A stretch of 64,000 nucleotides of DNA from Caballeronia hypogeia (GTDB lineage Bacteria; Pseudomonadota; Gammaproteobacteria; Burkholderiales; Burkholderiaceae): the NCBI RefSeq assembly GCF_001544875.2, contig NZ_FCOA02000032.1, positions 1-64,000 of the forward strand, in the 5' to 3' direction. Made by a program: the position numbers and the translations under genes. Below, piece by piece: positions 1 to 9,987 of this stretch (position 1 is the first letter of the stretch; the number at the start of each line of letters is the position of its first letter). A model generated the notes under the pieces. That model ran no database searches. It worked only from the letters and a program-made list of their open reading frames with translations, and was not told the origin of the DNA.

Positions 1-245
1 CCGCCCAAGCGCCGCAGGTTGCGCCCGCCAATGACGATGCCGCGCTTGCTGCGCGCGTGAAGTCGGCGTTGGTCGCGGATCCCGAACTGAAAGCCCTGCC
101 GATGAGCGTCGCCACTTATCGTGGCGCCGTCCAGTTGTCGGGCTATGTGGATTCGGAAGCACAAATGCAGAGAGCGCTTGCCGTGACGCGTGGCGTGCCC
201 GGCGTGCAATCGATCGGCAACGACCTGCACGTCCGCCCGCGATGA
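1..245 (+). CDS. BON-domain periplasmic protein, C-terminal part (5' end outside window)
   Basis: The frame is open from base 3 and stops at 245, so the N-terminus lies upstream of the window. The visible ~80 residues look like one BON domain (OsmY-type). A leader rich in Ala, Pro and Gln is followed by the 'V K S A L .. D P' opening, a central 'V Q L S G Y V D S' strand-turn and a closing 'V P G V Q S I G N D L H V' strand. BON domains are usually found in periplasmic proteins thought to bind phospholipid or help under osmotic stress. The next gene starts about 190 bases downstream on the same strand. Family call is fair; exact role unknown. Confidence 0.75.
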   Translation, partial: AQAPQVAPANDDAALAARVKSALVADPELKALPMSVATYRGAVQLSGYVDSEAQMQRALAVTRGVPGVQSIGNDLHVRPR

Positions 246-379
246 GACGTTTCGCAGCATAGAGATGCACGAGTAACGCAGGACAAACAACGCAGCGGGA
301 CGCGCGCCGGATGTCGCGTCGAGACGCCGGGACGCCGGGTCCCGCCCACGAAACGCCCGAATTCCATGCTGCGCCGATC

Positions 380-399
380 CGTCGCCGCATGCGGCGACG
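380..399. repeat. 20-bp perfect palindrome upstream of the response regulator
   Basis: CGTCGCCGCA followed directly by its reverse complement, ending 35 bases before the ATG at 435. No T-run follows, so it does not look like a finished terminator. It could be an operator for autoregulation or a hairpin in the leader. Confidence 0.5.
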
Positions 400-434
400 G
401 CGCATTACAGTCCACCTTGATACGTTGGTCCGCC

Positions 435-1832
435 ATGCCACACGCATTGATTGTCGAAGACGATCCCAATAGCCTCTCCGGTCTGTCAGCGATCCTGACG
501 GCAGACGGCTTTTCCGTCGATACCGCGACGACGCTCGCCGAGGCGCGTTCCGCGCTGACACGGTTCATCCCCGACGTCGTGCTCATCGACCTGAATTTGC
601 CGGACGGCAGCGGCCTGGACCTGCTGCCGAGCCTGCCGTCGCAACCTCCCGACGGCGCGCTGCCCGTGATCGTGATGACCGGCAACGCGACGGTCGAAAG
701 CGCGATTGAAGGCCTGCGCCACGGTATCTGGGACTATCTGCTCAAGCCCGTGAACATTCCGCGCCTGCGCAGCCTGCTTGCGCGCATTCCGCGTCCTTAC
801 GAGCTCACCGAGGAAGTCCAGTCTTTGCGCACGACGCTGCGCGATCTCGGCCACTTCGGTGACATGATCGGCCGCAGCCCGGCGATGCAGCACGTCTACG
901 ATCTAATCGAACATACCGCGCCGACCGAAGCCGCCGTGCTGCTGTGCGGCGAGCCGGGTACGGGCAAGAAGATCGCGGCGCGCACGATTCACCAGTTGAG
1001 CCGGCGCCGCAAGGGCCCGTTCGTGACCTTCGACTGCGCCGCGAGCCGCAACGCCGGCGACGGTGCGCAGCGCTCCATGGAAAGCATTCTCTTCGGCCAC
1101 GAGCGCAACGCGTTTGCCGGCGCGGAGAATCGCGAGCCGGGCCTGCTCGAACAGGCGGGCGGCGGCACGCTGTTCCTCGATCAGATCGAATCCTTGCCGC
1201 CCCCGCAGCAGGAAGCGCTGCTGCGCGCGCTCGATTCGCAGACCTTCTTGCGCGTCGGCGGCAGCAACCGGATCATGACGGACTTCCGGCTGATCGCCTC
1301 GTCGCGCCTGCCGATGCGTGAGGCCGTCGCGATCGGCGCGCTCCGCGAGGACCTGTTCCAGCGCCTCTCGGCGTCGTCGATCATGCTGCCGCCGCTGCGC
1401 GAACGCGACGACGACATCGCGCTGATCGCGGAAACGCTCGTCGACGAACTCAATCGCGAGAATCACATAGCCGGGATCACCAGCGGGTCGCCGAAGCGCG
1501 TGAGTCCGGCGTTCATTCGCGAATGCTTCGCGACCGACTGGCCGGGCAACGTGCGCGAGATGCGCGAGCGCGTGCGCCGCACGTATCACGCGTCGGGCGA
1601 GACCATAGAGACGCTGCGTGTCGATGAGCCGGGGGGAATCGGCGGTCGCGGCCTGAACGGCAGCAGCGTGCAGGTGACCGTCGGCACCGCGCTCGCGGAC
1701 GTCGAGGACATGCTGATTCGCGCGACGCTCGAAGCGGTCGGCGGCACGCGGCATCGCGCGGCGACCCTGCTCGGCATCAGCCCGAAGACGCTTTACAACA
1801 AGCTGCAGCGCATGAAGCTCGAATCGTCTTGA
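435..1832 (+). CDS. NtrC-type response regulator with degenerate sigma-54 activator core
   Basis: 465 aa. An in-frame ATG at 366 exists, but the receiver domain begins at once from the ATG at 435, which I prefer. Receiver domain ~1-120 is complete: acidic D9/D10, phospho-acceptor D52, T82 and K104. AAA+ domain ~145-380 has Walker A at 172-179 (GEPGTGKK). The sigma-54 contact loop, normally GAFTGA, reads NAFAGA at 225-230. Walker B reads LFLDQI (246-251), with Gln where the catalytic Glu normally sits. The C-terminus carries a Fis-type helix-turn-helix (AATLLGISPKTLYNKL). No histidine kinase is visible nearby. The fold is certain, but the altered loop and Walker B argue against normal ATP-driven activation of sigma-54 polymerase. 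It may act as a phosphorylation-controlled DNA-binding protein without that activity. Confidence 0.9.
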   Translation: MPHALIVEDDPNSLSGLSAILTADGFSVDTATTLAEARSALTRFIPDVVLIDLNLPDGSGLDLLPSLPSQPPDGALPVIVMTGNATVESAIEGLRHGIWDYLLKPVNIPRLRSLLARIPRPYELTEEVQSLRTTLRDLGHFGDMIGRSPAMQHVYDLIEHTAPTEAAVLLCGEPGTGKKIAARTIHQLSRRRKGPFVTFDCAASRNAGDGAQRSMESILFGHERNAFAGAENREPGLLEQAGGGTLFLDQIESLPPPQQEALLRALDSQTFLRVGGSNRIMTDFRLIASSRLPMREAVAIGALREDLFQRLSASSIMLPPLRERDDDIALIAETLVDELNRENHIAGITSGSPKRVSPAFIRECFATDWPGNVREMRERVRRTYHASGETIETLRVDEPGGIGGRGLNGSSVQVTVGTALADVEDMLIRATLEAVGGTRHRAATLLGISPKTLYNKLQRMKLESS

Positions 1833-1854
1833 TTCGCGCTCTCGCCCAAAGCAA

Positions 1855-1880
1855 AACGCCACGGTTCGAACCGTGGCGTT
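1855..1880. terminator. Hairpin between convergent genes (regulator / nagZ)
   Basis: A perfect 26-bp palindrome (13-bp arms, left arm AACGCCACGGTTC) lies between the stop codons of two convergent genes. T-rich sequence on both sides (GTTTT on the plus strand, GTTTTGC on the minus) fits a bidirectional terminator. Confidence 0.7.
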
Positions 1881-1886
1881 GTCGTT

Positions 1887-2924
1887 TTAGCCGAGCATTT
1901 CGCTGATCAGCGCCCGCGCCGCCTGATACTCCGCCTGCGCCTGCAGCTTGCTCCAGCGAGGCGCCTTGCCGCGCGGTCGCATCCGCCTGATGCGCTGCTC
2001 CGACGCCTTCGGCGGCCTGTAGCGCAACTCCTCCAACACGCGGCCTGCCTCTTCCGGCTGATTGCAGATCAGCACCATGTCGCAGCCCGCCGTGAGCGCG
2101 GCCGTCGCGGCTTCGGTGAGCGTGCCGCCGGCGCGCGCCGCTTCCATCGAGAGGTCGTCGCTGAAGATCGCACCGGTGAAGCCGAGCCTGCCGCGCAGAA
2201 TGTCCTGCAGCCAGATACGCGAGAAGCCGGCGGGTTTGTCGTCGACCTTCGTGTAGATCACGTGCGCCGGAATGACCGAAGCGAGCGACATGCCAAGCCA
2301 GTCGTACGGACGCACATCGGCGTCGAGGATTTCATCGAGCGTGCGGTCGTCGGTGGGCAGCGCGACGTGCGAATCGGCCTCCGCGAAACCATGACCCGGA
2401 AAGTGCTTGCCGCAGTTCGCCATGCCCGCGAGCGCGAGACCATGATTCAGACTCTTCGCGAGCAAGGTGACGACGCGCGGATCGCCGTGCAGCGCGCGAT
2501 CTCCGATCACCTTCGATTGTCCGTAGTTCAGATCGAGCACCGGCGTGAAACTCATGTCGATGCCGCATGCGCGCAATTCCGACGCGAGCACGTAACCGAA
2601 CGCGGTCGCGGTCTTGGTCGCGGCGAGCACGTCGCGGTCCCACAGCTCGCCGAGTCGGCCCGGTGCGGGCAGCACCGTGAATCCGTCGGTGCGAAAGCGC
2701 TGCACGCGGCCGCCTTCATGATCGACCGCGATGATGATGTCATCACGCACGGCGCGGATCGCATCGGTCAGCGCAACGAGTTGAGCGCGGTCCTTGAAAT
2801 GCCGCGCGAAGAGAATGATGCCGCCGGTCATCGGATGCGTCAGGCGCTCGGTATCCGCGTCGGTGAGCGTCGTGCCAGCGACGTCGAACATGACGGGGCC
2901 GGGAGTGCGTTTCATCGGATTCAA
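1887..2924 (-). CDS. nagZ: Beta-N-acetylhexosaminidase NagZ
   Basis: 345 aa, glycoside hydrolase family 3, cytoplasmic. NagZ removes N-acetylglucosamine from anhydro-muropeptides during peptidoglycan recycling. The family signature KHFPGHG is at 173-179, the DSH motif at 184-186, and the SDDLSM segment with the nucleophilic Asp at 255-260. Sugar-binding residues occur in IAVDHEGGRVQR near 65-76. Length matches the family. A second in-frame ATG (codon 4) is an equally plausible start. It is the last gene of the lepA-to-nagZ series, 28 bases after acpS, and is followed by a palindromic terminator. Confidence 0.97.
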   Translation of the reverse strand: MNPMKRTPGPVMFDVAGTTLTDADTERLTHPMTGGIILFARHFKDRAQLVALTDAIRAVRDDIIIAVDHEGGRVQRFRTDGFTVLPAPGRLGELWDRDVLAATKTATAFGYVLASELRACGIDMSFTPVLDLNYGQSKVIGDRALHGDPRVVTLLAKSLNHGLALAGMANCGKHFPGHGFAEADSHVALPTDDRTLDEILDADVRPYDWLGMSLASVIPAHVIYTKVDDKPAGFSRIWLQDILRGRLGFTGAIFSDDLSMEAARAGGTLTEAATAALTAGCDMVLICNQPEEAGRVLEELRYRPPKASEQRIRRMRPRGKAPRWSKLQAQAEYQAARALISEMLG

Positions 2925-2952
2925 TTGGCTTGTTGTCTTGGTTGGATTGAAC

Positions 2953-3357
2953 TCAGGCGTAATCGCCCACTTCCGCGATCACGAACGACACGGCGTAGTC
3001 ACGCTCGTCGCTCACCGTCACCTGCGAGGTGATGCCGCGTTGCGCGAGCCATTCGGCCAGTTCGCCCGACGCGACGCAGACTGGCTTGCCGCTCGGCTCG
3101 TTGAGCGTCTGCAGCGCGCGCCAGGTCATCGGCCAGCGCATGCCGAGGCCGATCGCCTTCGAGAAGGCTTCTTTCGCGGAGAAGCGCGTCGCGAGAAACG
3201 CGAGGCCGCGCACTTCCGAACGCGCGCGACGCGCGTGATAGACGCGCAGCTCGTCCGGCCCGAGCACCTTCTCGGCGAAGCGTCCTTTGGTGCGCTCCAT
3301 GACCGCCGCGACGCGGCTCACCTGCACGACATCCGTGCCGATTCCGTAGATCGCCAT
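2953..3357 (-). CDS. acpS: Holo-[acyl-carrier-protein] synthase
   Basis: 134 aa. AcpS transfers 4'-phosphopantetheine from coenzyme A to the serine of acyl carrier protein; the substrate AcpP is encoded at 16289-16528 in the same cluster. The motifs are GIGTDVV at the N-terminus (Mg-binding D9) and [10 protein letters not shown] with E63. Length is close to the usual ~126 aa. It lies between pdxJ (11 bases upstream) and nagZ, the familiar recO-pdxJ-acpS order of proteobacteria, so it is almost certainly co-transcribed. Confidence 0.97.
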   Translation of the reverse strand: MAIYGIGTDVVQVSRVAAVMERTKGRFAEKVLGPDELRVYHARRARSEVRGLAFLATRFSAKEAFSKAIGLGMRWPMTWRALQTLNEPSGKPVCVASGELAEWLAQRGITSQVTVSDERDYAVSFVIAEVGDYA

Positions 3358-3368
3358 GTTGTCGGCGC

Positions 3369-4142
3369 TCAGCGTGCGTTGACCGACGCGAGGCGCGAGG
3401 CCACCATGATCGCCTTCATCTCGCGCACGGCGTTGTCCCAGCCGGCGAAGATGGAATGCGCGACGATCGCGTGCCCGATATTCAGCTCGACGATGCCCGG
3501 CAGCGCCGCGATCGCCTGCACGTTGGTGTAATGCAGGCCGTGGCCCGCGTTGACCTTGAGGCCGAGCGAATTACCGAAATCGACGCTCTTCGCGACGCGC
3601 TCGAACTCGCGCTGCTGTTCGGCTTCATCGTGCGCTTCGGCATAACGTCCGGTATGCAGTTCGATGACCGGCGCGCCCGCTTCCTGCGCGGCGCGAATCT
3701 GCGTCTCGTCCGGATCGATGAACAGCGACACGCGCACGCCCACATCGGCGAGCTGCTTGCACGCGGCCTTCACTTCCTCGAACTGGCCCGCGACATCGAG
3801 TCCGCCTTCGGTCGTCACTTCCTGACGCTTCTCCGGCACGAGACAGGCATCGCGCGGTTTGATCTCGCACGCGATGTCGAGCATCTCGCGCGTCACCGCG
3901 CATTCGAGATTCATGCGCGTTTTCAGAAGCGGTCGCAGCGTGCGCACATCGGCATCGACGATATGACGGCGATCCTCGCGCAGATGCAGCGTGATCGCGT
4001 CCGCGCCCGCTTCCTCGGCGGCGAGCGCCGCGCGGATCGGATCGGGATAGGACGTGCCGCGCGCGTTACGCAGCGTGGCGACGTGATCGATGTTCACGCC
4101 GAGATCGATCACGCTCGCAGGCGATGAGAGAAAGAAGCTCAT
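3369..4142 (-). CDS. pdxJ: Pyridoxine 5'-phosphate synthase
   Basis: 257 aa. PdxJ closes the pyridoxine ring from 1-deoxy-xylulose 5-phosphate and 3-amino-1-hydroxyacetone phosphate in the DXP-dependent vitamin B6 pathway. The start is the ATG at 4142, whose ATGA overlaps the recO stop by 4 bases. The frame stays open upstream, but that part lies inside recO. The hallmark [14 protein letters not shown] is near the N-terminus, [10 protein letters not shown] follows, and [11 protein letters not shown] with a terminal NIGHAIVA phosphate-site stretch closes the TIM barrel. Translational coupling to recO is likely. Confidence 0.97.
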   Translation of the reverse strand: MSFFLSSPASVIDLGVNIDHVATLRNARGTSYPDPIRAALAAEEAGADAITLHLREDRRHIVDADVRTLRPLLKTRMNLECAVTREMLDIACEIKPRDACLVPEKRQEVTTEGGLDVAGQFEEVKAACKQLADVGVRVSLFIDPDETQIRAAQEAGAPVIELHTGRYAEAHDEAEQQREFERVAKSVDFGNSLGLKVNAGHGLHYTNVQAIAALPGIVELNIGHAIVAHSIFAGWDNAVREMKAIMVASRLASVNAR

Positions 4143-5026
4143 AGTTTTTGCAGGTCGATCAGTATCTGACGGGTGGCGAGCGGCGTGCCGCCCAGGTAAT
4201 GGTTCAGCAGGAAGCGCATGAGCGTCTTGCTCTGCGCGGCCGTTTGCGGACTCGTGTAATCGTCGCGCTCCATGTCGATGAGCGTCTGGCCGGCGATGAC
4301 CGGCCATTGCGCGGGCAGATCGTCGGAGGCTTCGCGCACGCCGCGGTCGGGATCGAAGACATAGCGGCCTTCGGGCACGACGGGCTGACGCGTGACGGTA
4401 CGCATGAGATTCATCGCGTAGCCGGTTTCCCGCAGGAGCACGCGCTCGAACGAACGCAACACCTGCACGGCGGGTTCATCGTGCGCGAGGCGCGAAAGCG
4501 TCAGCACGTAATGGTTGAAAAGCGCCGGATGCGCGTCTTCGCGCGCGCAGAATTTCACGAGCAATTCGTTGACGTAGAAGCCGCAAAGGAGCGCGTCGCC
4601 GGTCAGGGGCAACATGCCGCCGACCCATTCGGCCGTTGTCAGCGTGCGGACTTCGCCTTTTCCGGACCACGAGAGACCGAGCGGCTGAAACGTCTGCAGC
4701 ACGCCGCGCAACGCGGAATGCGGCCGCTTGGCGCCCTTCGCGACCAGCGCGACGCGGCCGTAGTCGCGCGAAAACACGTCGATGATCAGACTCGTCTCGC
4801 GGTACGGATGACTGTGCAGCACGAAGCCCGGCTGCTCGGCGATGCGAAAGTCGGAACGCGGCGCGGCGCGCGGTCTTTTCTCCCCTCCCTCAGCAACGGA
4901 CGACGTGGAAGCCCGCGCCCGCTTCTTCGCGACGCGCGCCGCCGGACGCTCGCTCGCGTCGAAATCGTCGTCGGGACGATCGTCGGCGGGAGGCATCATC
5001 CACGCGTCGTTCGTGCCGTCGTCCAT
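4139..5026 (-). CDS. recO: DNA repair protein RecO
   Basis: 295 aa. RecO works in the RecFOR pathway, loading RecA onto SSB-coated single-stranded DNA at gaps. The conserved part starts near residue 65 ([33 protein letters not shown]), the N-terminal OB fold, followed by the helical C-terminal domain. Relative to the ~240-aa enterobacterial protein there is an extra ~60-residue N-terminus rich in Asp, Arg, Ala and Lys that looks disordered. A later start is not excluded, but the frame offers no good Met just before the conserved region. It sits between era and pdxJ and overlaps pdxJ by 4 bases. Confidence 0.95.
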   Translation of the reverse strand: MDDGTNDAWMMPPADDRPDDDFDASERPAARVAKKRARASTSSVAEGGEKRPRAAPRSDFRIAEQPGFVLHSHPYRETSLIIDVFSRDYGRVALVAKGAKRPHSALRGVLQTFQPLGLSWSGKGEVRTLTTAEWVGGMLPLTGDALLCGFYVNELLVKFCAREDAHPALFNHYVLTLSRLAHDEPAVQVLRSFERVLLRETGYAMNLMRTVTRQPVVPEGRYVFDPDRGVREASDDLPAQWPVIAGQTLIDMERDDYTSPQTAAQSKTLMRFLLNHYLGGTPLATRQILIDLQKL

Positions 5027-5042
5027 GAGTGCCGTCCGTGGC

Positions 5043-5942
5043 TCATTCGTAGCCGTATGCGCGCAGTCCCGCTTCGTTGTCGGCCCAGCCGCTCTTGACC
5101 TTGACGAAGGTCTCGAGATAAACGGGACCGTCGAACAGCTTCTCCATGTCGAGACGCGCCTCGGTGCTGATCTGCTTCAGCTTCGCGCCCTTCTGGCCGA
5201 TGATCATCGCCTTGTGCGTGTCGCGATCGACGAGAATCGTCGCGAACACGCGGCGCAAGCGCCCTTCGGTTTCGAACTTGTCGATCAGCACGGTGCTCGT
5301 GTACGGCAATTCGTCACCGGTCCAGCGGAACACTTTCTCGCGCAGGATTTCCGCCGCGAGGAAGCGCTCGCTGCGATCGGTCAGGTCGTCCTCACCGTAG
5401 ATCGGCTCGCCTTCCGGCAGATACGGCTTCACGACCGACATGAGCCGTTTGATGTCATCGCTCTTCATCGCCGACAACGGCACGATCTCGCGGAACTCGC
5501 GCAGTTGCGACATCTGCTGCATGAACGGAAAGAGCGTCGCCTTGTCGCCGACTCGATCGAGCTTGTTGGCGATCAGAAGCGTCGGCGTACCGGTTGGAAT
5601 CAGGTCGAGCACTTTCTGGTCGTCGGGGCCGAAGCGGCCGGCTTCGATCACGAAGAGAATCGCATCGACCGACGTGAGCGTGGACGTCACCGCGCGGTTC
5701 AGCGAACGGTTGAGCGCGCCGCTGTGGCGCGTCTGGAAACCGGGCGTGTCGACGAAGATGTACTGCGCGTCGTCGAAGGTATTGATGCCGGTGATGCGGT
5801 GGCGCGTCGTCTGCGCCTTGCGCGACGTGATGCTCACCTTCTGACCGACGAGCGCGTTCATCAGCGTCGATTTGCCGACGTTGGGGCGGCCGACGATGGC
5901 GACCATGCCGCAACGAAAACCGGAGGAAGTAGGAGCGTTCAT
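5043..5942 (-). CDS. era: GTPase Era
   Basis: 299 aa. Era is an essential GTPase that binds the 3' end of 16S rRNA and checks 30S subunit maturation. The ATG at 5942 is chosen because the GTPase fold begins within 13 residues; the longer open frame upstream overlaps rnc. G1 is GRPNVGKST (18-26), G3 DTPG (65-68), G4 NKLD (126-129). A C-terminal KH domain with the IIGQKG loop binds rRNA. It follows rnc by ~60 bases and precedes recO by 16, the classic rnc-era-recO order. Confidence 0.98.
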   Translation of the reverse strand: MNAPTSSGFRCGMVAIVGRPNVGKSTLMNALVGQKVSITSRKAQTTRHRITGINTFDDAQYIFVDTPGFQTRHSGALNRSLNRAVTSTLTSVDAILFVIEAGRFGPDDQKVLDLIPTGTPTLLIANKLDRVGDKATLFPFMQQMSQLREFREIVPLSAMKSDDIKRLMSVVKPYLPEGEPIYGEDDLTDRSERFLAAEILREKVFRWTGDELPYTSTVLIDKFETEGRLRRVFATILVDRDTHKAMIIGQKGAKLKQISTEARLDMEKLFDGPVYLETFVKVKSGWADNEAGLRAYGYE

Positions 5943-6001
5943 AGATGTGTGCGGCAAGGATTCGTGGGAGCGCAATGGCGCGCGATGCGCGACGGCGCGG
6001 G

Positions 6002-7093
6002 TCAGTGGCCGGCGTCGGCGGCGCGCACGGCGTCCGTGCTGGCGCGCGCGTCTGAAGCGGGCTTGGAGTCGTCGTCGTGCGTTTCCGGACCCGGGCTTCG
6101 TTCCGGCGTCTGCGCTGCTTCGCTCTTCGCCACCTTCTCCGGCCTGTGGATCACCGCGCGTTCCGGCTTGTCGGCGGCAGCATACGCGCCCGCAGACGGC
6201 TCGACGTGCGTCGCGCGGATCACGGCGAGCGGCGGCGTGGTGCTCGCGGGGCGCTCGTCGGTGACGTGCGGCACGCCGTGCGCGCCGTGATGACGCTCGC
6301 GCCGGTCGGGCGAGCGCAGATCGAGCGCCGCCTGAATGCCGGTCACGCCGGGCACGACTTCGAGCTCGCCCTGCTTCGCCGCGCGCGCGCCCTTGCGCTT
6401 CGGCTTCACGGCGAGGCTGGGCGCAGCGGCCATCACTTCGTCGAGCGCTTTCTTCGCCGCAGCCTGCTCGGCGGCGCGGCGGCTCGCCCCGGAGCCGGAC
6501 ACTTTCACGTCGAGCTTGGGCACGGTGCATTCGACTTCGAATTGCTGATTGTGCGCGGCGCCGTGTGTCGCGACGACGGTATAGGTCGGCAGCGCGATCT
6601 TGTGACCTTGCAGGTATTCCTGAAGCAGTGTCTTCGCGTCCTTGCCGATAGTCCGCGGATCGATGTGATCCAGCACCGGTGTGTAGAGGCGCTTGATGAC
6701 GGTGAACGCGGCGTCGAAACCGCCGTCGAGGAAAATCGCGCCGAAAATGGCTTCGAGCGTGTCGGCGAGAATGGACGGACGGCGGAAGCCGCCGCTGCGC
6801 AGTTCGCCTTCGCCGAGCCGCAGTCCTTCGGAGACGTTCAAGGCCTGCGCGATCTCGTAAAGCGACTGCTGCTTGACCAGATTCGCACGCACGCGCGAAA
6901 GGTCGCCTTCGTCGAGTTTGCTGAATCGTTGGAACAAAAGCGCGGCTACCACGCAATTTAGAACGGAATCGCCGAGAAATTCGAGCCGTTCATTATGCGT
7001 GGCGCTGTGACTGCGGTGGGTCATCGCCTGGCGCAGCAATTCCGCATTGCGAAATTCGTACCGCAGCCGGCTTTCCAACGGAGAAGATGGCAT
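6002..7093 (-). CDS. rnc: Ribonuclease III with long C-terminal tail
   Basis: 363 aa. RNase III cleaves double-stranded RNA in rRNA precursors, mRNAs and sRNA duplexes. The catalytic domain (~1-150) has the signature [11 protein letters not shown] at 35-45 with acidic E38/D42, and D111/E114 in [12 protein letters not shown]. The dsRNA-binding domain (~155-228) ends in [19 protein letters not shown]. Enterobacterial RNase III is ~226 aa; here ~130 further residues rich in Lys, Pro, Arg and Ala follow (230-363), probably disordered. The gene starts 164 bases after lepB, and that gap holds a strong hairpin. Confidence 0.96.
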   Translation of the reverse strand: MPSSPLESRLRYEFRNAELLRQAMTHRSHSATHNERLEFLGDSVLNCVVAALLFQRFSKLDEGDLSRVRANLVKQQSLYEIAQALNVSEGLRLGEGELRSGGFRRPSILADTLEAIFGAIFLDGGFDAAFTVIKRLYTPVLDHIDPRTIGKDAKTLLQEYLQGHKIALPTYTVVATHGAAHNQQFEVECTVPKLDVKVSGSGASRRAAEQAAAKKALDEVMAAAPSLAVKPKRKGARAAKQGELEVVPGVTGIQAALDLRSPDRRERHHGAHGVPHVTDERPASTTPPLAVIRATHVEPSAGAYAAADKPERAVIHRPEKVAKSEAAQTPERSPGPETHDDDSKPASDARASTDAVRAADAGH

Positions 7094-7216
7094 GGAGAGA
7101 GTATAACGCGGGCGCGCGGGCGGACGACTGCGCCGCCTGTCGCCGGAAAACGCGTGGCGAGACGGTGTTAGCCGACCTTCTTCACGCCGTTTCGAAGCTT
7201 GTTTTAATAATCAGGA

Positions 7217-7248
7217 ACGCCGGCCGTCTTCGAAAGACGCGCCGGCGT
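7217..7248 (-). terminator. GC-rich hairpin between lepB and rnc
   Basis: Arms ACGCCGGC..GTCTT / AAGAC..GCCGGCGT around a short loop, ten bases after the lepB stop. On the minus strand it is followed only by a weak U-rich stretch (GATTATTAAAA). It may be a leaky terminator, or a processing stem in the lepB-rnc message; RNase III commonly cleaves its own leader. Confidence 0.55.
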
Positions 7249-7257
7249 GATGACCCG

Positions 7258-8154
7258 TCACTGGAACGAGCCGACGCGCTTCAGATTGCTGAAGTTCATC
7301 CAGATGAAGAACGCGCGCCCGACGACGTTCTTGTCCGGTACAAAACCCCAGTAGCGGCTGTCCGCGCTGTTGTCGCGGTTGTCGCCCATCATGAAGTAGT
7401 TGCCCGGCGGCACCTTGCACGTGACGCCCTGCGCGTTGTAGTTGCAGTTGTCGCGGAACGGGAAGTCGTCGGCGCCGACGACGAACGGCGGCACTTGCGG
7501 ATTGTTGAGGATCGCGTTCTTGCGACCGTCGAGGTCTTCCTCGAACTGCTTCGCGTAGCCGATGCGTTCGTCGTCGAAGTAATCGGGCAGCGGCGTTTCG
7601 GGCACCGGCTTGCCGTTGATCGTGAGCTTCTTGTCCTCGTATGCGATCGTGTCGCCCGGCAGGCCGATCACGCGCTTGATGTAGTCGACCGACTCGTCCT
7701 TCGGATAGCGGAACACGACAACGTCGCCGCGCTTGAGCGGGCTGCCGTCGGTCATCTTCGTGTTCGTGATCGGCAGACGCAGGCCGTATTCGTACTTGTT
7801 CACGAGGATGAAGTCGCCGACGAGCAGCGTCGGCACCATGGAACCGGACGGAATCTTGAACGGCTCGATGATGAACGAACGCACCACGAACACCGCGAGG
7901 ATCACGGGAAAGAAGCTCGCCGTGTATTCGAGCCACCACGGCTGGCGCAGCTTGTCGTCGCGCAGGCGGGCGCGCGTCTGGTCGGCGTTTTCATCGGCGA
8001 AACGCTCGCCCACGCGTTCCTGCTGCCGGTCGAATTCGGCAACCGCGGCCTCGGCGGCGCGACGCCGCTGCGGCAGGAACAACAGCTTGTCGAGAACCCA
8101 TGCAATACCCGTCAACACGACGAGAATCAAAAGAATCAATGCAAAATTCATCAA
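7258..8154 (-). CDS. lepB: Signal peptidase I
   Basis: 298 aa, inner-membrane serine protease that removes signal peptides from secreted pre-proteins. Two N-terminal membrane segments (~4-27 and ~78-96) flank a cytoplasmic charged loop. The Ser/Lys dyad is S105 in PSGSM and K160 in DYIKRVIGLPGD. The GDNRDNSADSR box near the C-terminus (MMGDNRDNS) is also present. It starts 42 bases after lepA, giving the widespread lepA-lepB pair, and is followed by a hairpin before rnc. Confidence 0.97.
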   Translation of the reverse strand: MMNFALILLILVVLTGIAWVLDKLLFLPQRRRAAEAAVAEFDRQQERVGERFADENADQTRARLRDDKLRQPWWLEYTASFFPVILAVFVVRSFIIEPFKIPSGSMVPTLLVGDFILVNKYEYGLRLPITNTKMTDGSPLKRGDVVVFRYPKDESVDYIKRVIGLPGDTIAYEDKKLTINGKPVPETPLPDYFDDERIGYAKQFEEDLDGRKNAILNNPQVPPFVVGADDFPFRDNCNYNAQGVTCKVPPGNYFMMGDNRDNSADSRYWGFVPDKNVVGRAFFIWMNFSNLKRVGSFQ

Positions 8155-8196
8155 TCGCTTCCGGTTGTTATCGTTGTTTGCCTCGCGGCGCCGGCG

Positions 8197-9987
8197 TCAC
8201 TCGTCGACGCGCAGAATCGCCAGGAAGGCCTCTTGCGGGATCTCGACAGAGCCGACCTGCTTCATGCGCTTCTTGCCGGCCTTCTGCTTTTCAAGCAGCT
8301 TCTTCTTGCGCGAGATATCGCCGCCGTAGCACTTCGCGAGCACGTTCTTGCGCAACGCCTTGATGTTCTCGCGCGCAATGATGTTCGAGCCGATGGTCGC
8401 CTGGATCGCCACGTCGTACATCTGACGCGGAATCAGCTCGCGCATCTTCGCCGCCACTTCGCGGCCGCGGTACTGGCTCTGAGAACGGTGCACGATGACG
8501 GAGAGCGCATCGACCTTGTCGCCGTTGATGAGCATGTCGACCTTGACCACGTCCGCCGCGCGATATTCCTTGAACTCGTAGTCCATCGACGCATAGCCGC
8601 GCGACGTGGACTTCAGGCGATCGAAGAAGTCGAGCACGATTTCCGCCATCGGAATTTCGTAGGTCAACTGGACCTGGCGGCCGTGATACTGCATGTTGAT
8701 CTGCGAACCGCGCTTGGCCGTGCACAGCGTGATGACCGAGCCGACATATTCCTGCGGCATGTAAAGGTTCACGGTGACGATCGGCTCGCGCACTTCCTCG
8801 ATCTTCTGCGGCTCCGGCATCTTCGCCGGATTCTCGACCATGATCGTGGTGCCGTCGCGCTGCTCGACCTCGTAGATCACCGTCGGCGCGGTGGTGATGA
8901 GGTCCATGTCGAATTCGCGCTCCAGACGCTCCTGCACGATTTCCATGTGCAGGAGGCCCAGAAAGCCGCAACGGAAACCGAAGCCCAGCGCCTGCGACAC
9001 TTCCGGCTCGAATTGCAGCGAAGCGTCGTTCAGCTTCAGCTTTTCGAGCGATTCACGCAGCGCGTCGTACTGGTTGGCTTCGACCGGATACAGACCCGCG
9101 AACACCTGCGGCTTCACTTCCTTGAAGCCAGGCAGCGGCTCGCTGGCGGCACGGTTCGCGACGGTGACGGTGTCGCCCACCTTGGCGGCCGTCAGTTCCT
9201 TGATGCCCGCGATCACGAAGCCCACCTGCCCCGCCGACAACTGCGCGAGATTGGTCGATTTCGGCGCGAACACGCCGACGTGCTCGACCGGATACTGCGC
9301 GTCGGTCGCCATCATCTTGATCTTGTCCTTCGGCTTGAGCGTACCGTTGACGATACGCACCAGCATCACGACGCCGACGTAGTTGTCGAACCACGAATCG
9401 ATGATGAGCGCCTGCAGCGGCGCGTCCGGATCGCCCTTCGGCGCCGGCACTTTCGCGATCAGCGATTCGAGCACGTCCTCGACACCGAGGCCGGTTTTCG
9501 CGCTGCAATGCGTGGCGTCGGCCGCGTCGATGCCGATCACGTCTTCGATCTCGGCGATCGCGTTTTCGGGGTTCGCGGCCGGCAGGTCGATCTTGTTGAG
9601 CACCGGCACGACTTCCACGCCCAGTTCGATGGCCGTGTAGCAGTTCGCCACCGTCTGCGCCTCGACGCCCTGCGAGGCATCGACGACGAGCAGCGCGCCT
9701 TCGCACGCGGACAGCGAGCGGCTGACTTCGTAGGAGAAGTCGACGTGCCCCGGCGTGTCGATCAGATTGAGGTTGTAAACCTTGCCGTCGCGCGCCTTGT
9801 AGGTCAGCGCCGCGGTCTGCGCCTTGATCGTGATGCCGCGCTCGCGCTCCAGGTCCATCGAATCGAGCACCTGCGCTTCCATCTCGCGGTCGGACAGGCC
9901 GCCGCACAACTGGATGATGCGGTCGGCGAGCGTCGATTTGCCGTGGTCGATGTGCGCAATGATCGAGAAGTTACGAATATGATCCAT
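8197..9987 (-). CDS. lepA: Elongation factor 4 (LepA)
   Basis: 596 aa, ribosomal GTPase (EF4) that can back-translocate stalled ribosomes and affects 30S assembly. G1 is AHIDHGKST near residue 12, the switch I region includes RERGITI, G3 is DTPGH, G4 NKID. The LepA-specific C-terminal domain (from about [15 protein letters not shown] onward) is present, and length matches the family. It precedes lepB by 42 bases and follows the glutaredoxin-like gene by ~150 bases. Confidence 0.98.
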   Translation of the reverse strand: MDHIRNFSIIAHIDHGKSTLADRIIQLCGGLSDREMEAQVLDSMDLERERGITIKAQTAALTYKARDGKVYNLNLIDTPGHVDFSYEVSRSLSACEGALLVVDASQGVEAQTVANCYTAIELGVEVVPVLNKIDLPAANPENAIAEIEDVIGIDAADATHCSAKTGLGVEDVLESLIAKVPAPKGDPDAPLQALIIDSWFDNYVGVVMLVRIVNGTLKPKDKIKMMATDAQYPVEHVGVFAPKSTNLAQLSAGQVGFVIAGIKELTAAKVGDTVTVANRAASEPLPGFKEVKPQVFAGLYPVEANQYDALRESLEKLKLNDASLQFEPEVSQALGFGFRCGFLGLLHMEIVQERLEREFDMDLITTAPTVIYEVEQRDGTTIMVENPAKMPEPQKIEEVREPIVTVNLYMPQEYVGSVITLCTAKRGSQINMQYHGRQVQLTYEIPMAEIVLDFFDRLKSTSRGYASMDYEFKEYRAADVVKVDMLINGDKVDALSVIVHRSQSQYRGREVAAKMRELIPRQMYDVAIQATIGSNIIARENIKALRKNVLAKCYGGDISRKKKLLEKQKAGKKRMKQVGSVEIPQEAFLAILRVDE

